49,727 bases of DNA from Candidatus Latescibacterota bacterium. GTDB taxonomy: Bacteria; JAAXHH01; JACQVL01. The DNA is taken from the NCBI GenBank assembly GCA_016209865.1, contig JACQVL010000258.1:1-49727 (forward strand), read 5' to 3'. The notes below the pieces were generated by a model. The model did no database searches and was not told the origin of the DNA. It saw nothing but the letters and a program-made list of their open reading frames with translations. Of the stretch, positions 42,285 through 49,727 are shown in pieces. A program made the translations under genes and the position numbers. The stretch's first letter is position 1, and every line of letters starts with the position of its first letter.

Positions 42285-43910
42285 TCACTCCAGCCTCGAC
42301 GGGTCGTTCCAGTGGAAGCGCGTCACTCCGGCCTGCGTCCCGAACCAGATGTAGTCCCCGTCGAGGAGAATCGCCTGGACCGTCTCATCGAGCAGTCCGT
42401 CCTTCGTCGTGTACACCGTCCACGTCTCCCGTCGCTTGTCGAATTTCACCGCCCCGCCCCGGCTGCCCAGCCAGACCGCCCGGTCGGACACACTCAGGCG
42501 AAGCCGTCCGCTTCCGGTCCCGACCGGGAGCAGCCATTGGTTCCAGGTGCCGTCGGCGCGATTGAACCGCGCTAAGGTTGACGGCGTCCCGAACCAGATG
42601 AAGAGGCTGTCCATCGCCACCCCGAAGACCGCGCCGTTGAGCTGACCGGAGTTCGGGTCCTCGATCTTCTTCCAGACGCCGTCGGCCGTCCTCCGGTACA
42701 CCCCGCGGTCCGTCCCCACCCACACCGCCTGGTCGGCGTCCACCGCCAGGTCGTACACCCGCAGGTCCCGGAGCGCCGGCTGCGGGACGGGCAGGATCGT
42801 CCGGGTGCGCCGGTTCATCCGGTTGATCCCGGCCGCCGTGCCGACCCAGAGGGTGGTATCACTCAACGCTAAGGCGGTGACATTCCTGGACGTGAGGGGC
42901 CGGGTCGGCAGCGTCGTCCAGTCGTTCGCATCTTTGTCGTACCAGACGAGGCCGTCGGCGGTGCCGAACCAGATGGCGGCAGTGTCGGACACGATGGCCG
43001 AAATCGTCCCGCTTCGCAGTCCGTCGGTCGAGCGCGGCTCGAAGTACGTCCATTCGCCCGTCCGGCGGTTCAACCGGGTGATCCCTCCGTCGTCCTGCAC
43101 GTCCGCCGTGCTGCCGAACCAGAGGTCGTCCCCGTCACGCGAGAGGGCGGTGACGTTCTGGCTGACCAGCCCGGTCCGGAGGAACGTGAGCCGCAGCGAC
43201 CGCAGCGAGGCTTTGCCGACGTTCAGCCCCCAGGTGCCGATCCACAGGTTGGCGAACGTGTCCTCGAAGAACGAGGTCAACCGGTACGTCCGGAAAAAAC
43301 GGTCCTGGATGAACTCGGGCGGCGTGAAGATGTACTCAAAGTCCGTGATGAACGTGGGGTATCGGTAGCCCGCCTGGCCTTGCGCCCCGTACCACCGGAC
43401 GGGAGACGACCCGCCGCCGAACCGGGAGGTGAGGCCGCCGATCTGCCACATCTCGGAGCGCCGGTCGAACTGCGCGGTGCCGTTCTGCGTGGCGAACAGG
43501 ATCAGACCATCCTCCGAGACGCCGATGGAATGGACGTCATCCAGGAACAGCCCGCCGCCCGACGTGTACGTCGTCCACGTCTCTGTCGTCGAGTTGTACC
43601 GGCTGACCCCGGCCCGGGTGGCGCACCAGAGTTCGTTGAAGAGCGGGTCGACCGCCACCACACGCACCCGGTTGTCGGGCAGCCCGTCGCTCGTCGTGAA
43701 CGGTTCCGCCCAGGTGTTCGTGAACAGGTTATACCGGCTGATGCCCCCGGTCGTGGCGAAATACGCGTACCGCTGGTCGGCGGCGATGGCGTTCACGTAC
43801 CGGAAATTGCTGTAGCTGACCCAGTCCCCCGGCCGGTAGACCGTCTTCGCCTGCGCCGGCGGGATGAACCCCCCACTCAGGATGACGATGAGGAGGAGAC
43901 GACGGCTCAT
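42285..43910 (-). CDS. Exported two-component-regulator-propeller-like beta-propeller protein
   Basis: 541 aa. Signal peptide MSRRLLLIVILSGGFIPPAQA. The rest is a chain of about ten to twelve blades of the Reg_prop/WD-like type, e.g. NNTWAEPFTTSDGLPDNRVRVVAVDP, LWCATRAGVSRYNSTTETWTTYTS, IWFGTADGLVWYDKDAND, VWVGTDRGVYRRTADG, with repeated IWFGTxxGVxRxN. No kinase, Y_Y_Y or DNA-binding domain follows, so it is a stand-alone exported propeller, possibly envelope scaffolding or ligand sensing (inference). ATG 43910 overlaps the nnrD stop as ATGA. Confidence 0.88.
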   Translation of the reverse strand: MSRRLLLIVILSGGFIPPAQAKTVYRPGDWVSYSNFRYVNAIAADQRYAYFATTGGISRYNLFTNTWAEPFTTSDGLPDNRVRVVAVDPLFNELWCATRAGVSRYNSTTETWTTYTSGGGLFLDDVHSIGVSEDGLILFATQNGTAQFDRRSEMWQIGGLTSRFGGGSSPVRWYGAQGQAGYRYPTFITDFEYIFTPPEFIQDRFFRTYRLTSFFEDTFANLWIGTWGLNVGKASLRSLRLTFLRTGLVSQNVTALSRDGDDLWFGSTADVQDDGGITRLNRRTGEWTYFEPRSTDGLRSGTISAIVSDTAAIWFGTADGLVWYDKDANDWTTLPTRPLTSRNVTALALSDTTLWVGTAAGINRMNRRTRTILPVPQPALRDLRVYDLAVDADQAVWVGTDRGVYRRTADGVWKKIEDPNSGQLNGAVFGVAMDSLFIWFGTPSTLARFNRADGTWNQWLLPVGTGSGRLRLSVSDRAVWLGSRGGAVKFDKRRETWTVYTTKDGLLDETVQAILLDGDYIWFGTQAGVTRFHWNDPSRLE

Positions 43911-45466
43911 CCGCGCTCCACGTCGACCATCGCCCTGGGCAGCCAGTCGATCAGGTCGCCGGCGATCAGGCACGGCCGGCCCAGGGCGGCGGCGGCCAGG
44001 TCACCCGCCCGTCCCTGCAGATAAACGCCCAGCATCGCGGCGTCGAACGGACGGAGTCCCTGTGCCATCAGCCCGACGATCGCCCCCGTCAGCACATCCC
44101 CCGACCCGGCCGTCGCCATCCCCGGGTTGCCCGTCGGGTTGATCGACACCCGTCCCGTCGGGTCGGCCACGACCGTCCCCGCGCCCTTGAGGACGACCGT
44201 CACGCCGAGCGTCCGGGCGGTCTGGCGGGCGATGCCGGCCCGATCCGCCTGAATCTCCCCGGCAGGACGGCCGATCAGGCGGGACAGCTCTCCGGCATGG
44301 GGGGTGATGACCGCGTCCGACGCACGGGACGCCAGCAACTCAGACCGTCCGGTGAACGCGTTCAGTCCGTCCGCGTCGATCACCATCGGCCGGGGCGACC
44401 GGGCGACGACCCGACGGACGAGTTCCGACGTCTCCTCGTGCCGGGACAGGCCGGGACCGATGGCCAGGACATTACCCCAGGCGAGCAATTCGTCGATCCC
44501 GTGTTGCGCGTCGAGACTCAACGTCCGCGCCGGCGTCTCCGGGAGCGGCCGGGTCATCACTTCTGTCAGCTTTGCCGCCATCACGTCCGCCAGACTCTCC
44601 GGCGTGCCTAACATCGCCATGCCCGCCCCGATGCGCAGCGCCGCCTGGCAGGCCATTCCCGCCGCGCCGGTGAGGCCGACCGACCCGGCGACGACGACCA
44701 CTCGCCCGCGGTCGCCCTTGTGCGCGTTCGGCGCAGGCCGGGGGAGGAGCCAAGCCATCTCGTCCGGCGTCGGAAGGGACAACCACAGGCTCTCGGCAGC
44801 GACAGCCTCGGCCGGGAGTCCGATGTCGGCGACTTCGACCTCGCCCGCCCACGCTTTGCCGGGGTAGACCGCCACATCCAGTTTCATCAGGCCGATCGTG
44901 ACCGTCCGGTCCGCCCGGACGCACGGCCAGCGGTCACGGCTGACCGCGTCCGGCGTCGGCACGTCAGCGGTCAGGCCGGACGGGACATCAACGGAGAGGA
45001 CCGGGGCGTTCGAGCGGTTGATGACCGCGATCCCCGCCGCGGCCAGACCGTGCGCCGGGCCTTTCAGCCCGGTGCCTAAGATCGCGTCGATGATCAAATC
45101 CGCGTGCAACCGCTCCCCGAGTTGCCCCGGTTCCGTGATTTCGACGATGGGCACGGCCGCTGCGTCCGCCCGGTCGAGTTGTGCGCGGGCATCCCCGGTG
45201 ACCGCCGGCCGGTCGCTCAGCAGCAGGCAGTGTACGCGGGCCCCGTCCATCGCTAACAGACGCCCGGCCACGAACCCGTCCCCACCGTTGTTCCCCTTCC
45301 CGCAGACGATCTCGACCCGCCGGCCGTCCGTTCCCCCTAACATCCGCGCCGCTGCCCGCGCGACCACCCGTCCGGCCCGTTCCATCAGGGTCAGACCCGG
45401 AATCCCGTACTGGTCGATCGCGCGCTGGTCGATCGCGCGCATCTGGTCAGCGGTGCAAATGAACAT
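43907..45466 (-). CDS. nnrD: Bifunctional NAD(P)H-hydrate epimerase / ADP-dependent dehydratase
   Basis: 519 aa. Repairs hydrated NAD(P)H. Residues 1-220 form the YjeF_N epimerase domain (MRAIDQRAIDQYGIPGLTLMERAGRVVARAA, CGKGNNGGDGFVAGRLL, DLIIDAILGTGLKGP). Residues about 230-519 are the ribokinase-like dehydratase (AHKGDRGRVVVVAGSVGLTGAA, ITPHAGELSRLIG, NPTGNPGMATAGSGDVLTGAIVGLMAQG). Length and both active regions are intact. ATG 45466. An array (45474-45505) lies just upstream. The gene symbol is the common name for the fused form. Confidence 0.95.
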   Translation of the reverse strand: MFICTADQMRAIDQRAIDQYGIPGLTLMERAGRVVARAAARMLGGTDGRRVEIVCGKGNNGGDGFVAGRLLAMDGARVHCLLLSDRPAVTGDARAQLDRADAAAVPIVEITEPGQLGERLHADLIIDAILGTGLKGPAHGLAAAGIAVINRSNAPVLSVDVPSGLTADVPTPDAVSRDRWPCVRADRTVTIGLMKLDVAVYPGKAWAGEVEVADIGLPAEAVAAESLWLSLPTPDEMAWLLPRPAPNAHKGDRGRVVVVAGSVGLTGAAGMACQAALRIGAGMAMLGTPESLADVMAAKLTEVMTRPLPETPARTLSLDAQHGIDELLAWGNVLAIGPGLSRHEETSELVRRVVARSPRPMVIDADGLNAFTGRSELLASRASDAVITPHAGELSRLIGRPAGEIQADRAGIARQTARTLGVTVVLKGAGTVVADPTGRVSINPTGNPGMATAGSGDVLTGAIVGLMAQGLRPFDAAMLGVYLQGRAGDLAAAALGRPCLIAGDLIDWLPRAMVDVERG

Positions 45467-45473
45467 AGGAAAG

Positions 45474-45505
45474 CAGTGACGAGTGACAAGTGACGAGTGA
45501 CAAGG
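45474..45505. repeat. GTGACGA/GTGACAA heptamer array upstream of nnrD
   Basis: About four units in alternating GTGACGA and GTGACAA form. On the other side it adjoins the palindromes at 45509-45590. Confidence 0.8.
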
Positions 45506-45508
45506 GTA

Positions 45509-45590
45509 TTACCCCCCCTCCGTGTCCCCCCGCATGCGGGGGGACGATAGGGGGGTATCATTCCCGCGAAAGGGGAATCCACCCGAGAGT
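45509..45590. repeat. GC-rich palindrome and ATTCCCGC repeat at the CPBP 3' end
   Basis: A perfect 22-bp palindrome (GTCCCCCC GC AT GC GGGGGGAC, 45524-45545) within outer ACCCCCC/GGGGGGT arms, followed by an ATTCCCGC-like hairpin (45560-45578). The segment is translated on the minus strand as PFRGNDTPLSSPRMRGDTEG and gives the stop. Confidence 0.85.
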
Positions 45591-46402
45591 CGTTTCTGCT
45601 TCATAAACCACACCAGACTGGCGAGAAGCACCACTCCGCTGACCAGCGCCGTCGGCCAGGAGACGTCCTCTAACGCGCCCATCCAGCGGAACTGTTCAGA
45701 CTGCTTCGCGTTGAGGATCACCAGCGACAGTCCGTTGTTCATCCCGTGGACGATGATGCCGGGGTAGACGCTCCCGGACGTGTACGCGAGCAGCCCGCAG
45801 ACGACGCCCGCTAACAGGATGGAGACGAACCACCAGGGGTTGATATGGACAAGCCCGAACGTCAGGCTCGCCAGGACGATCGCCCAGAACGGCCCGTGCC
45901 GCCACTCCAGGGTGGATTGGAGAAACCCCCGGAAGAACAGTTCCTCGCAGACCGCCGCTCCGATGACAAGGCCGGAGACGATCCACACCAGATCGCCGGG
46001 ACCCTGAATATTGAGCATCGCTTCCATCGCCTGTTTCAACGACTCCGGCATCGGGAAACGAGATTCCAACGCGGTATCGACCGCGTTCGCCACCATCGGC
46101 AGCGAGAGACCGACGACCACACTGAACGACACCGTCCGCCCGCCGATCGGATGCAGGCGGAAGAGGGCGCGGGAAGAGAAGCCGGTGACGCGGGTGAACA
46201 CGACGGCGGGGACGAGGATGGCCACTTCCGAGAGGACGAGGGTGACTTTCCCTAAGGCATCGAGCGCGAGCAGACCGGCGCCCATCACCGCTAAGATCGT
46301 GAAGACGGTGATACCCCACACCTGTCTCGCTGCCGGGTACCGGGGCGCGGCCTGGGGTTCGGAAATCTCGGACTCAGTCCTGTCCAGTTGCGGTTCCTGC
46401 AT
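45509..46402 (-). CDS. CPBP family intramembrane glutamic endopeptidase
   Basis: About 297 aa with eight hydrophobic segments. The Abi/CPBP active-site motifs are AAVCEELFFRGFLQSTLEWR (Glu-Glu-x3-Arg) and FGLVHINPWW (His) plus a final HGMNN. Homologues process prenylated proteins or give phage/bacteriocin-related roles; here the substrate is unknown. The last roughly 22 residues are translated from a palindromic repeat and follow WFMKQKRLSGG, the probable natural end. ATG at 46402 or 46405; it overlaps the acpS 3' end by about 29 bp. Confidence 0.9.
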   Translation of the reverse strand: MQEPQLDRTESEISEPQAAPRYPAARQVWGITVFTILAVMGAGLLALDALGKVTLVLSEVAILVPAVVFTRVTGFSSRALFRLHPIGGRTVSFSVVVGLSLPMVANAVDTALESRFPMPESLKQAMEAMLNIQGPGDLVWIVSGLVIGAAVCEELFFRGFLQSTLEWRHGPFWAIVLASLTFGLVHINPWWFVSILLAGVVCGLLAYTSGSVYPGIIVHGMNNGLSLVILNAKQSEQFRWMGALEDVSWPTALVSGVVLLASLVWFMKQKRLSGGFPFRGNDTPLSSPRMRGDTEGG

Positions 46403-46790
46403 CATCGGATGTTCCAGTCTGATGCGCGACGAGCGTGACGGCGGCGACGGCGTAGTCCGCCGTGTGGGACAACGAGACCAGCACCGTCCGCCGTCCGACG
46501 AGCTCCTGTGCCCGGCCGGTCACCCGGACGAACGGCGGGCCGTCGGTGTTCCGCCCGATCTCGATGTCCGTCCACTTGATGCCCGTGCTCCATCCAGTGC
46601 CCAACGATTTCATGACCGCTTCCTTCGCGGCGAACCGTGCGGCTAAGGAGGGGTAAGGGTCCTTGCGCTGACGGCAATAATCGACCTCAGCCGGGGTGAA
46701 GATCCGGTTCAGGAACCGGTCGCCCCACCGGTCGACCGCCTGGCGCACGCGCGCGATCTCGATCAGGTCGATCCCGACGCCGTCGATCAT
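46374..46790 (-). CDS. acpS: Holo-[acyl-carrier-protein] synthase
   Basis: 138 aa. Transfers 4'-phosphopantetheine from CoA to ACP. MIDGVGIDLIEIARVRQAVDRWGDRFLNRIFT (Asp8 magnesium ligand), YCRQRKDPYPSLAARFAAKEAVMKSLGTG (Glu metal ligand, KEA) and VSLSHTADYAVAAV are canonical. ATG 46790 is chosen as MIDGVG is the family start and it overlaps the cca stop as ATGA. Confidence 0.96.
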   Translation of the reverse strand: MIDGVGIDLIEIARVRQAVDRWGDRFLNRIFTPAEVDYCRQRKDPYPSLAARFAAKEAVMKSLGTGWSTGIKWTDIEIGRNTDGPPFVRVTGRAQELVGRRTVLVSLSHTADYAVAAVTLVAHQTGTSDDAGTATGQD

Positions 46791-48154
46791 GCCTCCCTCT
46801 CCATGCCGGTCAGCCACTCGCGGACCGCGGCGAACGCGTCCTCTCTGGATTGAATATGGCCGAGCGCCTCGCGCTCCTCGAGACGCGACAGGAGCGTCCC
46901 GACCCGCGGACCGGGAGACAGGTGGAAGGTAGCCATCAAGTCGTCCCCGGTCACCAGACGCGGACTCGCCCGGAGCATCCGGCGCCGGGCATCGAGCCGG
47001 AGCAGCCGATCCAGCAGCGAACGGCAGAACGCCTGATCGATGTCCATGATGCGGCTCTGCGCGAACGCAAGCAGCGCCACTCCTATCGTCTCCTCCCCGG
47101 CTTCGCGGGTAATCGCGTACAACGCTTCATCCCGGCCGGCTGTCTGGTGCCGGAGGCAGAGCACCGTGGCGGGAAGCCGGACGAGCCGCACTAACCCCTG
47201 CCGTTCATGCGTGCTCAGCCGCAGTCGCTCGGTGGCGATGCGCTCCGTCCAGGCATCCGTTCGTGACTGATCCGGGTCGTCACCGATGAGCAGAGCGGCC
47301 AGCCGGACCAACCAGCTTCGCCGGCGATCGTCCGTGATCGGACGGTCGAGATATTGAGGGAGCGCCTCTCGGAGCGCCTCGACCGGGATCCGGTCGGGTG
47401 CCGCAAGGAACGCATCGATCTGCTGAAAGAGATGGAAGGAAGGGCGCGTAGATGTCCTGGTCTCCACCAGCTCAGGAAGAGCGGCCTGAAGGACGCCCGC
47501 TGTGTACATCCGCTCCACCCAGGACGTCGTGTGAGGCTCCATCAGCAGCAGCGCCAGTTCGTCCCGGATGCGCTCGACAGAGACGGTCGGGAGCAGCGCC
47601 GCGTGCTGACGGAGCCACTGGTTCGTGGTCGGGTCAATGTCGAGTCTGAGCTGAGCTGCAAACCGGAACGCCCGGAGCACCCGGAGCGGGTCCTGGACGA
47701 ACGCCTGTTCCGAGACGGCCATGAGCCGCTGTCGCTGCAGGTCACGCATGCCGTGGAATGGGTCGATGAGCGTCATCGTCCCGTCGAGCACGTCGATCAG
47801 CCGGCAGGCGACCGCGTTGATCGTAAAATCCCGTTGCGCCAGGTCCTCTTCGATCGTCGCGCCCTTCATCGGAGCGAAGTCGAACGTCAGCGTCCGCCGG
47901 ACGACGACCCGCCCGACCCCTTCGTCCGGGTCGAGCAGGACGAATGCCCCGCGGACTGCGCGGGCGAACGCCCGGGCTGCCAGGAGCGCGTCGCCGGTCA
48001 CGACCAGGTCGACATCGGACACGGGCTGGCCGAGCAGCGCGTCCCGGATGCAGCCGCCGACGAGAAACACACCATCCGGGGCCGGCTCACAGAGACCTCG
48101 CAGCGCCGGGATGAAGCGCGAATTGGAGTGGAGGAGCGTGGTTATAGAGATCAT
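46787..48154 (-). CDS. cca: tRNA nucleotidyltransferase / poly(A) polymerase family
   Basis: 455 aa class II nucleotidyltransferase. FLVGGCIRDALLGQPVSDVDLVVTGDA holds the GGxxRD and catalytic DxD motifs; GRVVVRRTLTFDFAPM, RDFTINAVACRLID, DPFHGMRDLQRQRLMAVSEQAFVQDPLRVLRAFRFAAQL are family motifs. An HD-like C-terminal region follows. The three tRNA genes here do not encode CCA, so CCA addition is needed, but an A-adding role cannot be excluded. ATG 48154 with GAGAG upstream is chosen; a longer frame runs into the ATTCCCGC-type repeat (translated GLRGND). Confidence 0.93.
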   Translation of the reverse strand: MISITTLLHSNSRFIPALRGLCEPAPDGVFLVGGCIRDALLGQPVSDVDLVVTGDALLAARAFARAVRGAFVLLDPDEGVGRVVVRRTLTFDFAPMKGATIEEDLAQRDFTINAVACRLIDVLDGTMTLIDPFHGMRDLQRQRLMAVSEQAFVQDPLRVLRAFRFAAQLRLDIDPTTNQWLRQHAALLPTVSVERIRDELALLLMEPHTTSWVERMYTAGVLQAALPELVETRTSTRPSFHLFQQIDAFLAAPDRIPVEALREALPQYLDRPITDDRRRSWLVRLAALLIGDDPDQSRTDAWTERIATERLRLSTHERQGLVRLVRLPATVLCLRHQTAGRDEALYAITREAGEETIGVALLAFAQSRIMDIDQAFCRSLLDRLLRLDARRRMLRASPRLVTGDDLMATFHLSPGPRVGTLLSRLEEREALGHIQSREDAFAAVREWLTGMEREA

Positions 48155-48177
48155 GACTCTCTCACGAATCGGTTCTC

Positions 48178-48240
48178 TCTTGTCATTCCCGCGCAAGCCT
48201 GTCCTCGCGCAAACGGGGACGGAAATCCACATCGAGCCGT
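48178..48240. repeat. ATTCCCGCGC repeat, degenerate, upstream of cca
   Basis: TCATTCCCGCGC then GCGCAAACGGGGACGGAAATCCAC, arms separated by about 20 nt. Degenerate member of the ATTCCCGC family in the cca leader. Confidence 0.55.
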
Positions 48241-48245
48241 GATTC

Positions 48246-48274
48246 AACGTACGGACGGGGTGACAGACTGTCAA
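48246..48274 (-). promoter_or_regulatory. Possible cca/acpS promoter
   Basis: TTGACA (48274-48269), 17-nt spacer, TACGTT (48251-48246) on the minus strand. The -35 is perfect, the -10 weak. Confidence 0.4.
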
Positions 48275-48286
48275 GCGAAATCCATG

Positions 48287-48316
48287 TTGACAGTAGGGCG
48301 AACATGTGGTTAATTA
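48287..48316 (+). promoter_or_regulatory. Possible hisH promoter
   Basis: TTGACA at 48287-48292, then TTAATT/TAATTA about 17-18 nt downstream at 48310-48316, about 50 nt before hisH. The -10 match is weak. Confidence 0.4.
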
Positions 48317-48363
48317 CAGCAGTTTTAGAGATGAATCTGCGTTGTGCTTGATGGGAGGGACGT

Positions 48364-48972
48364 ATGGTCACGATCGTCGATTACGGGATGGGCAACCTGC
48401 GGAGTGTGCAGAAGGCGTTCGAGCGGGTCGGCGTCGAGGCGGAGGTTCAGCGTGACCCGAAGGCGGTGACGCGGGCGTCGAAGCTCGTCTTGCCGGGGGT
48501 GGGGGCGTTCGGGATGGCGATGGCCCATATCGATGAATTGCAGTTGCGCGAACCACTGCTCGAGGCCGTCCATGCGGGGACGCCGCTCTTAGGCATCTGT
48601 CTGGGACTGCAGCTTCTGTTCGAGTCGAGCGAGGAGCTGGGACGTTTTGAAGGACTTGGCCTGCTGACTGGGGCGGTGAAGCGGTTCCCTGAGAACGGTC
48701 TGCGAGTCCCGCACATCGGCTGGAACGAGGTGCACCGGGTGTTCGATCATCCCATCCTCGACGGCGTGCCGGACCGGGAGTTTTTCTACTTCGACCATTC
48801 GTACTATGTCGTGCCGTCGGATGATGGAGTGACCGCCGGACTTACCGACTACGGCATCGACTTCCCGGCGGTGGTTGCCAGGGAGAAGGTGTGGGGGATT
48901 CAGTTCCACCCGGAGAAGTCGCAGACGTTCGGCCTGCAGATCCTGCGGAATTTTGGAGCACTCCGGTGTTGA
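48364..48972 (+). CDS. hisH: Imidazole glycerol phosphate synthase, glutaminase subunit
   Basis: 202 aa. Supplies ammonia from glutamine to HisF in histidine synthesis. Catalytic triad: Cys79 in LLGICLGLQLLF, His182 and Glu184 in GIQFHPEKSQ. VDYGMGNLRSVQKAFE is the family start and LPGVGAFG the oxyanion-loop region. ATG 48364 with GGGAGG upstream. It overlaps hisA, which starts inside its last codons. Confidence 0.98.
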   Translation: MVTIVDYGMGNLRSVQKAFERVGVEAEVQRDPKAVTRASKLVLPGVGAFGMAMAHIDELQLREPLLEAVHAGTPLLGICLGLQLLFESSEELGRFEGLGLLTGAVKRFPENGLRVPHIGWNEVHRVFDHPILDGVPDREFFYFDHSYYVVPSDDGVTAGLTDYGIDFPAVVAREKVWGIQFHPEKSQTFGLQILRNFGALRC

Positions 48973-49727
48973 TCCTTCCGGCGATCGACCTGCGGGGCGG
49001 ACGGTGTGTCCGGCTGGTGCAGGGTCGGAAAGAGCAGGAAACTGTTTACGACGATGATCCCGTGCACGCAGCCTGTCGCTGGGCAGACCAGGGCGCGTCG
49101 TTTCTTCACGTCGTGGATCTGGATGGGGCATTTACTGGCGGATCGCAGAACTTAGACGTCGTGGAGCGGATTCTCCGCACGGTTCCTGTTCCAATCCAGT
49201 TAGGCGGAGGCATCCGTTCGTTAGATGCGATCGAGCGGGTCTTGGCATCAGGGGTCGCACGGGTCATCATCGGAACAGCAGCCGTGACCGACCCCGGCCT
49301 GGTCGCTGCGGCGATCGACCGCTGGGGGGCCGGCCGCGTCGTCGTGGGCATCGACGCGCGGGACGGGCAGGTCGCCGTCCGCGGGTGGGAGGAGGGAGCG
49401 CCGCTCTCCGCGATCGAGGCGGCGCGCCGGGTCAAGAGGATGGGTGTCGAGCGGGTCGTCTACACCGACATCGTCCGTGACGGGATGCTGACCGGGCCGA
49501 ACGTCGAAGCGACCCGGCGATTGGCGGTCGAGAGTGGCCTCCGGGTCATCGCGTCCGGCGGCGTGTCGTCGATGGACGACCTGAGCCGTTTAGCCGCGTT
49601 GGGCGACGACGGCATCGAGGGTGTCATCATCGGAAAAGCCCTGTACGAGGGCACGATCGATTTGAAAGAGGCGATTGAACGGTTCGGGGAGAAGCAGGGG
49701 TCAGGGGTCAGGGGTCAGGGGTCAGGA
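48966..49727 (+). CDS. hisA: Phosphoribosylformimino-5-aminoimidazole carboxamide ribotide isomerase, partial
   Basis: TIM-barrel enzyme acting just before HisF/HisH. LPAIDLRGGRCVRLVQG has the catalytic Asp; LHVVDLDGAF, LGGGIRSLDAI, VVVGIDARDGQVAVRGW, YTDIVRDGMLTGPN (second Asp) and IASGGVSSMDD are canonical. GTG at 48966 overlaps the hisH stop; TTG 48969 is possible. The usual end, about EAIERFGE (near residue 241), runs in frame into a GGGGTCA heptamer array (49694-49727). No stop is reached before the window ends, so the C-terminus gains repeat-derived GVRGQGS residues. Confidence 0.96.
   Translation, partial: MLILPAIDLRGGRCVRLVQGRKEQETVYDDDPVHAACRWADQGASFLHVVDLDGAFTGGSQNLDVVERILRTVPVPIQLGGGIRSLDAIERVLASGVARVIIGTAAVTDPGLVAAAIDRWGAGRVVVGIDARDGQVAVRGWEEGAPLSAIEAARRVKRMGVERVVYTDIVRDGMLTGPNVEATRRLAVESGLRVIASGGVSSMDDLSRLAALGDDGIEGVIIGKALYEGTIDLKEAIERFGEKQGSGVRGQGSG
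49694..49727. repeat. GGGGTCA heptamer array at the hisA 3' end (cut by the window)
   Basis: Four or more perfect GGGGTCA units up to the last base. Open in all forward frames. Confidence 0.9.

Overview
The window is a gene-dense stretch of a high-GC chromosome from a Gram-negative-type bacterium, very probably an uncultured lineage. Evidence for the cell type: a lipobox protein with a LolA/LolB-like look, TPR envelope proteins, the DXP isoprenoid pathway, RseP, and ordinary bacterial translation genes. No rRNA is present, so phylum cannot be fixed. The xylose-isomerase-like epimerase, the beta-propeller protein and the many intergenic repeats recall candidate phyla such as Poribacteria or Latescibacteria, but that is only an impression. 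I found no prophage, transposase, integrase or CRISPR array.

Layout. 1-392: two tRNA-Lys genes, then purA. 1894-4795 (+): a large unknown protein overlapping a sugar isomerase/epimerase, behind a consensus sigma-70 promoter. 4846-14254 (-): a run read from high to low coordinates, TPR protein, efp, accB, accC, gcvH, gcvPA, an unknown 118-aa gene, gcvPB and a flippase. 14357-14814: tRNA-His and divergent rpmB, each with its own promoter. 14908-26184 (-): the conserved core cluster rplM-rpsI-rpsB-tsf-pyrH-frr-uppS-cdsA-dxr-rseP, ending in a giant TPR protein and a lipoprotein. 26286-31723 (-): mtnA, a PfkB kinase, argS, rsfS, a LytR_C protein and a secreted unknown. 31888-35451 (-): a stand-alone GlmU-type nucleotidyltransferase, a deoxynucleoside kinase, folK, folB and an aminotransferase-fold protein. 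35671-37476: monocistronic groL with a CIRCE operator. 37536-48154 (-): coaX, birA, nadC, a PHP phosphoesterase, an NAD-sugar epimerase, a beta-propeller protein, nnrD, a CPBP protease, acpS and cca. 48364-end (+): hisH and hisA.

Metabolic links. accB/accC make the biotin carboxylase half of acetyl-CoA carboxylase, and birA supplies the ligase that biotinylates AccB. The gcv genes encode the P and H proteins of glycine cleavage; the T protein is not here. dxr, uppS and cdsA feed isoprenoid, undecaprenyl and phospholipid synthesis. hisH/hisA belong to histidine synthesis.

The most unusual feature is repeat DNA. Many gene junctions hold short arrays of heptanucleotides in several unrelated sequences (ATCCAAA, GTGACGA, GGGGTCA, CCGACCA, ATTGCGG, GGGGTTC types). 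At five sites the arrays occur as inverted pairs around a short core. A second family is a double hairpin beginning GTAGGG and ending CCCTAC. A third is an ATTCCCGC-type palindrome. These elements run into genes: they supply stop codons (flippase, isomerase, epimerase, PHP protein, gcvPB, CPBP protease, rsfS), probable start codons (nadC) and translated peptides (flippase N-terminus, the 1894 protein, accC and hisA C-termini). Other striking points are an aminotransferase-fold protein whose Schiff-base lysine is replaced by phenylalanine, a PHP-domain gene with no ATG/GTG/TTG start upstream of its metal-binding motif, and Leu codon TTA used almost only before G.
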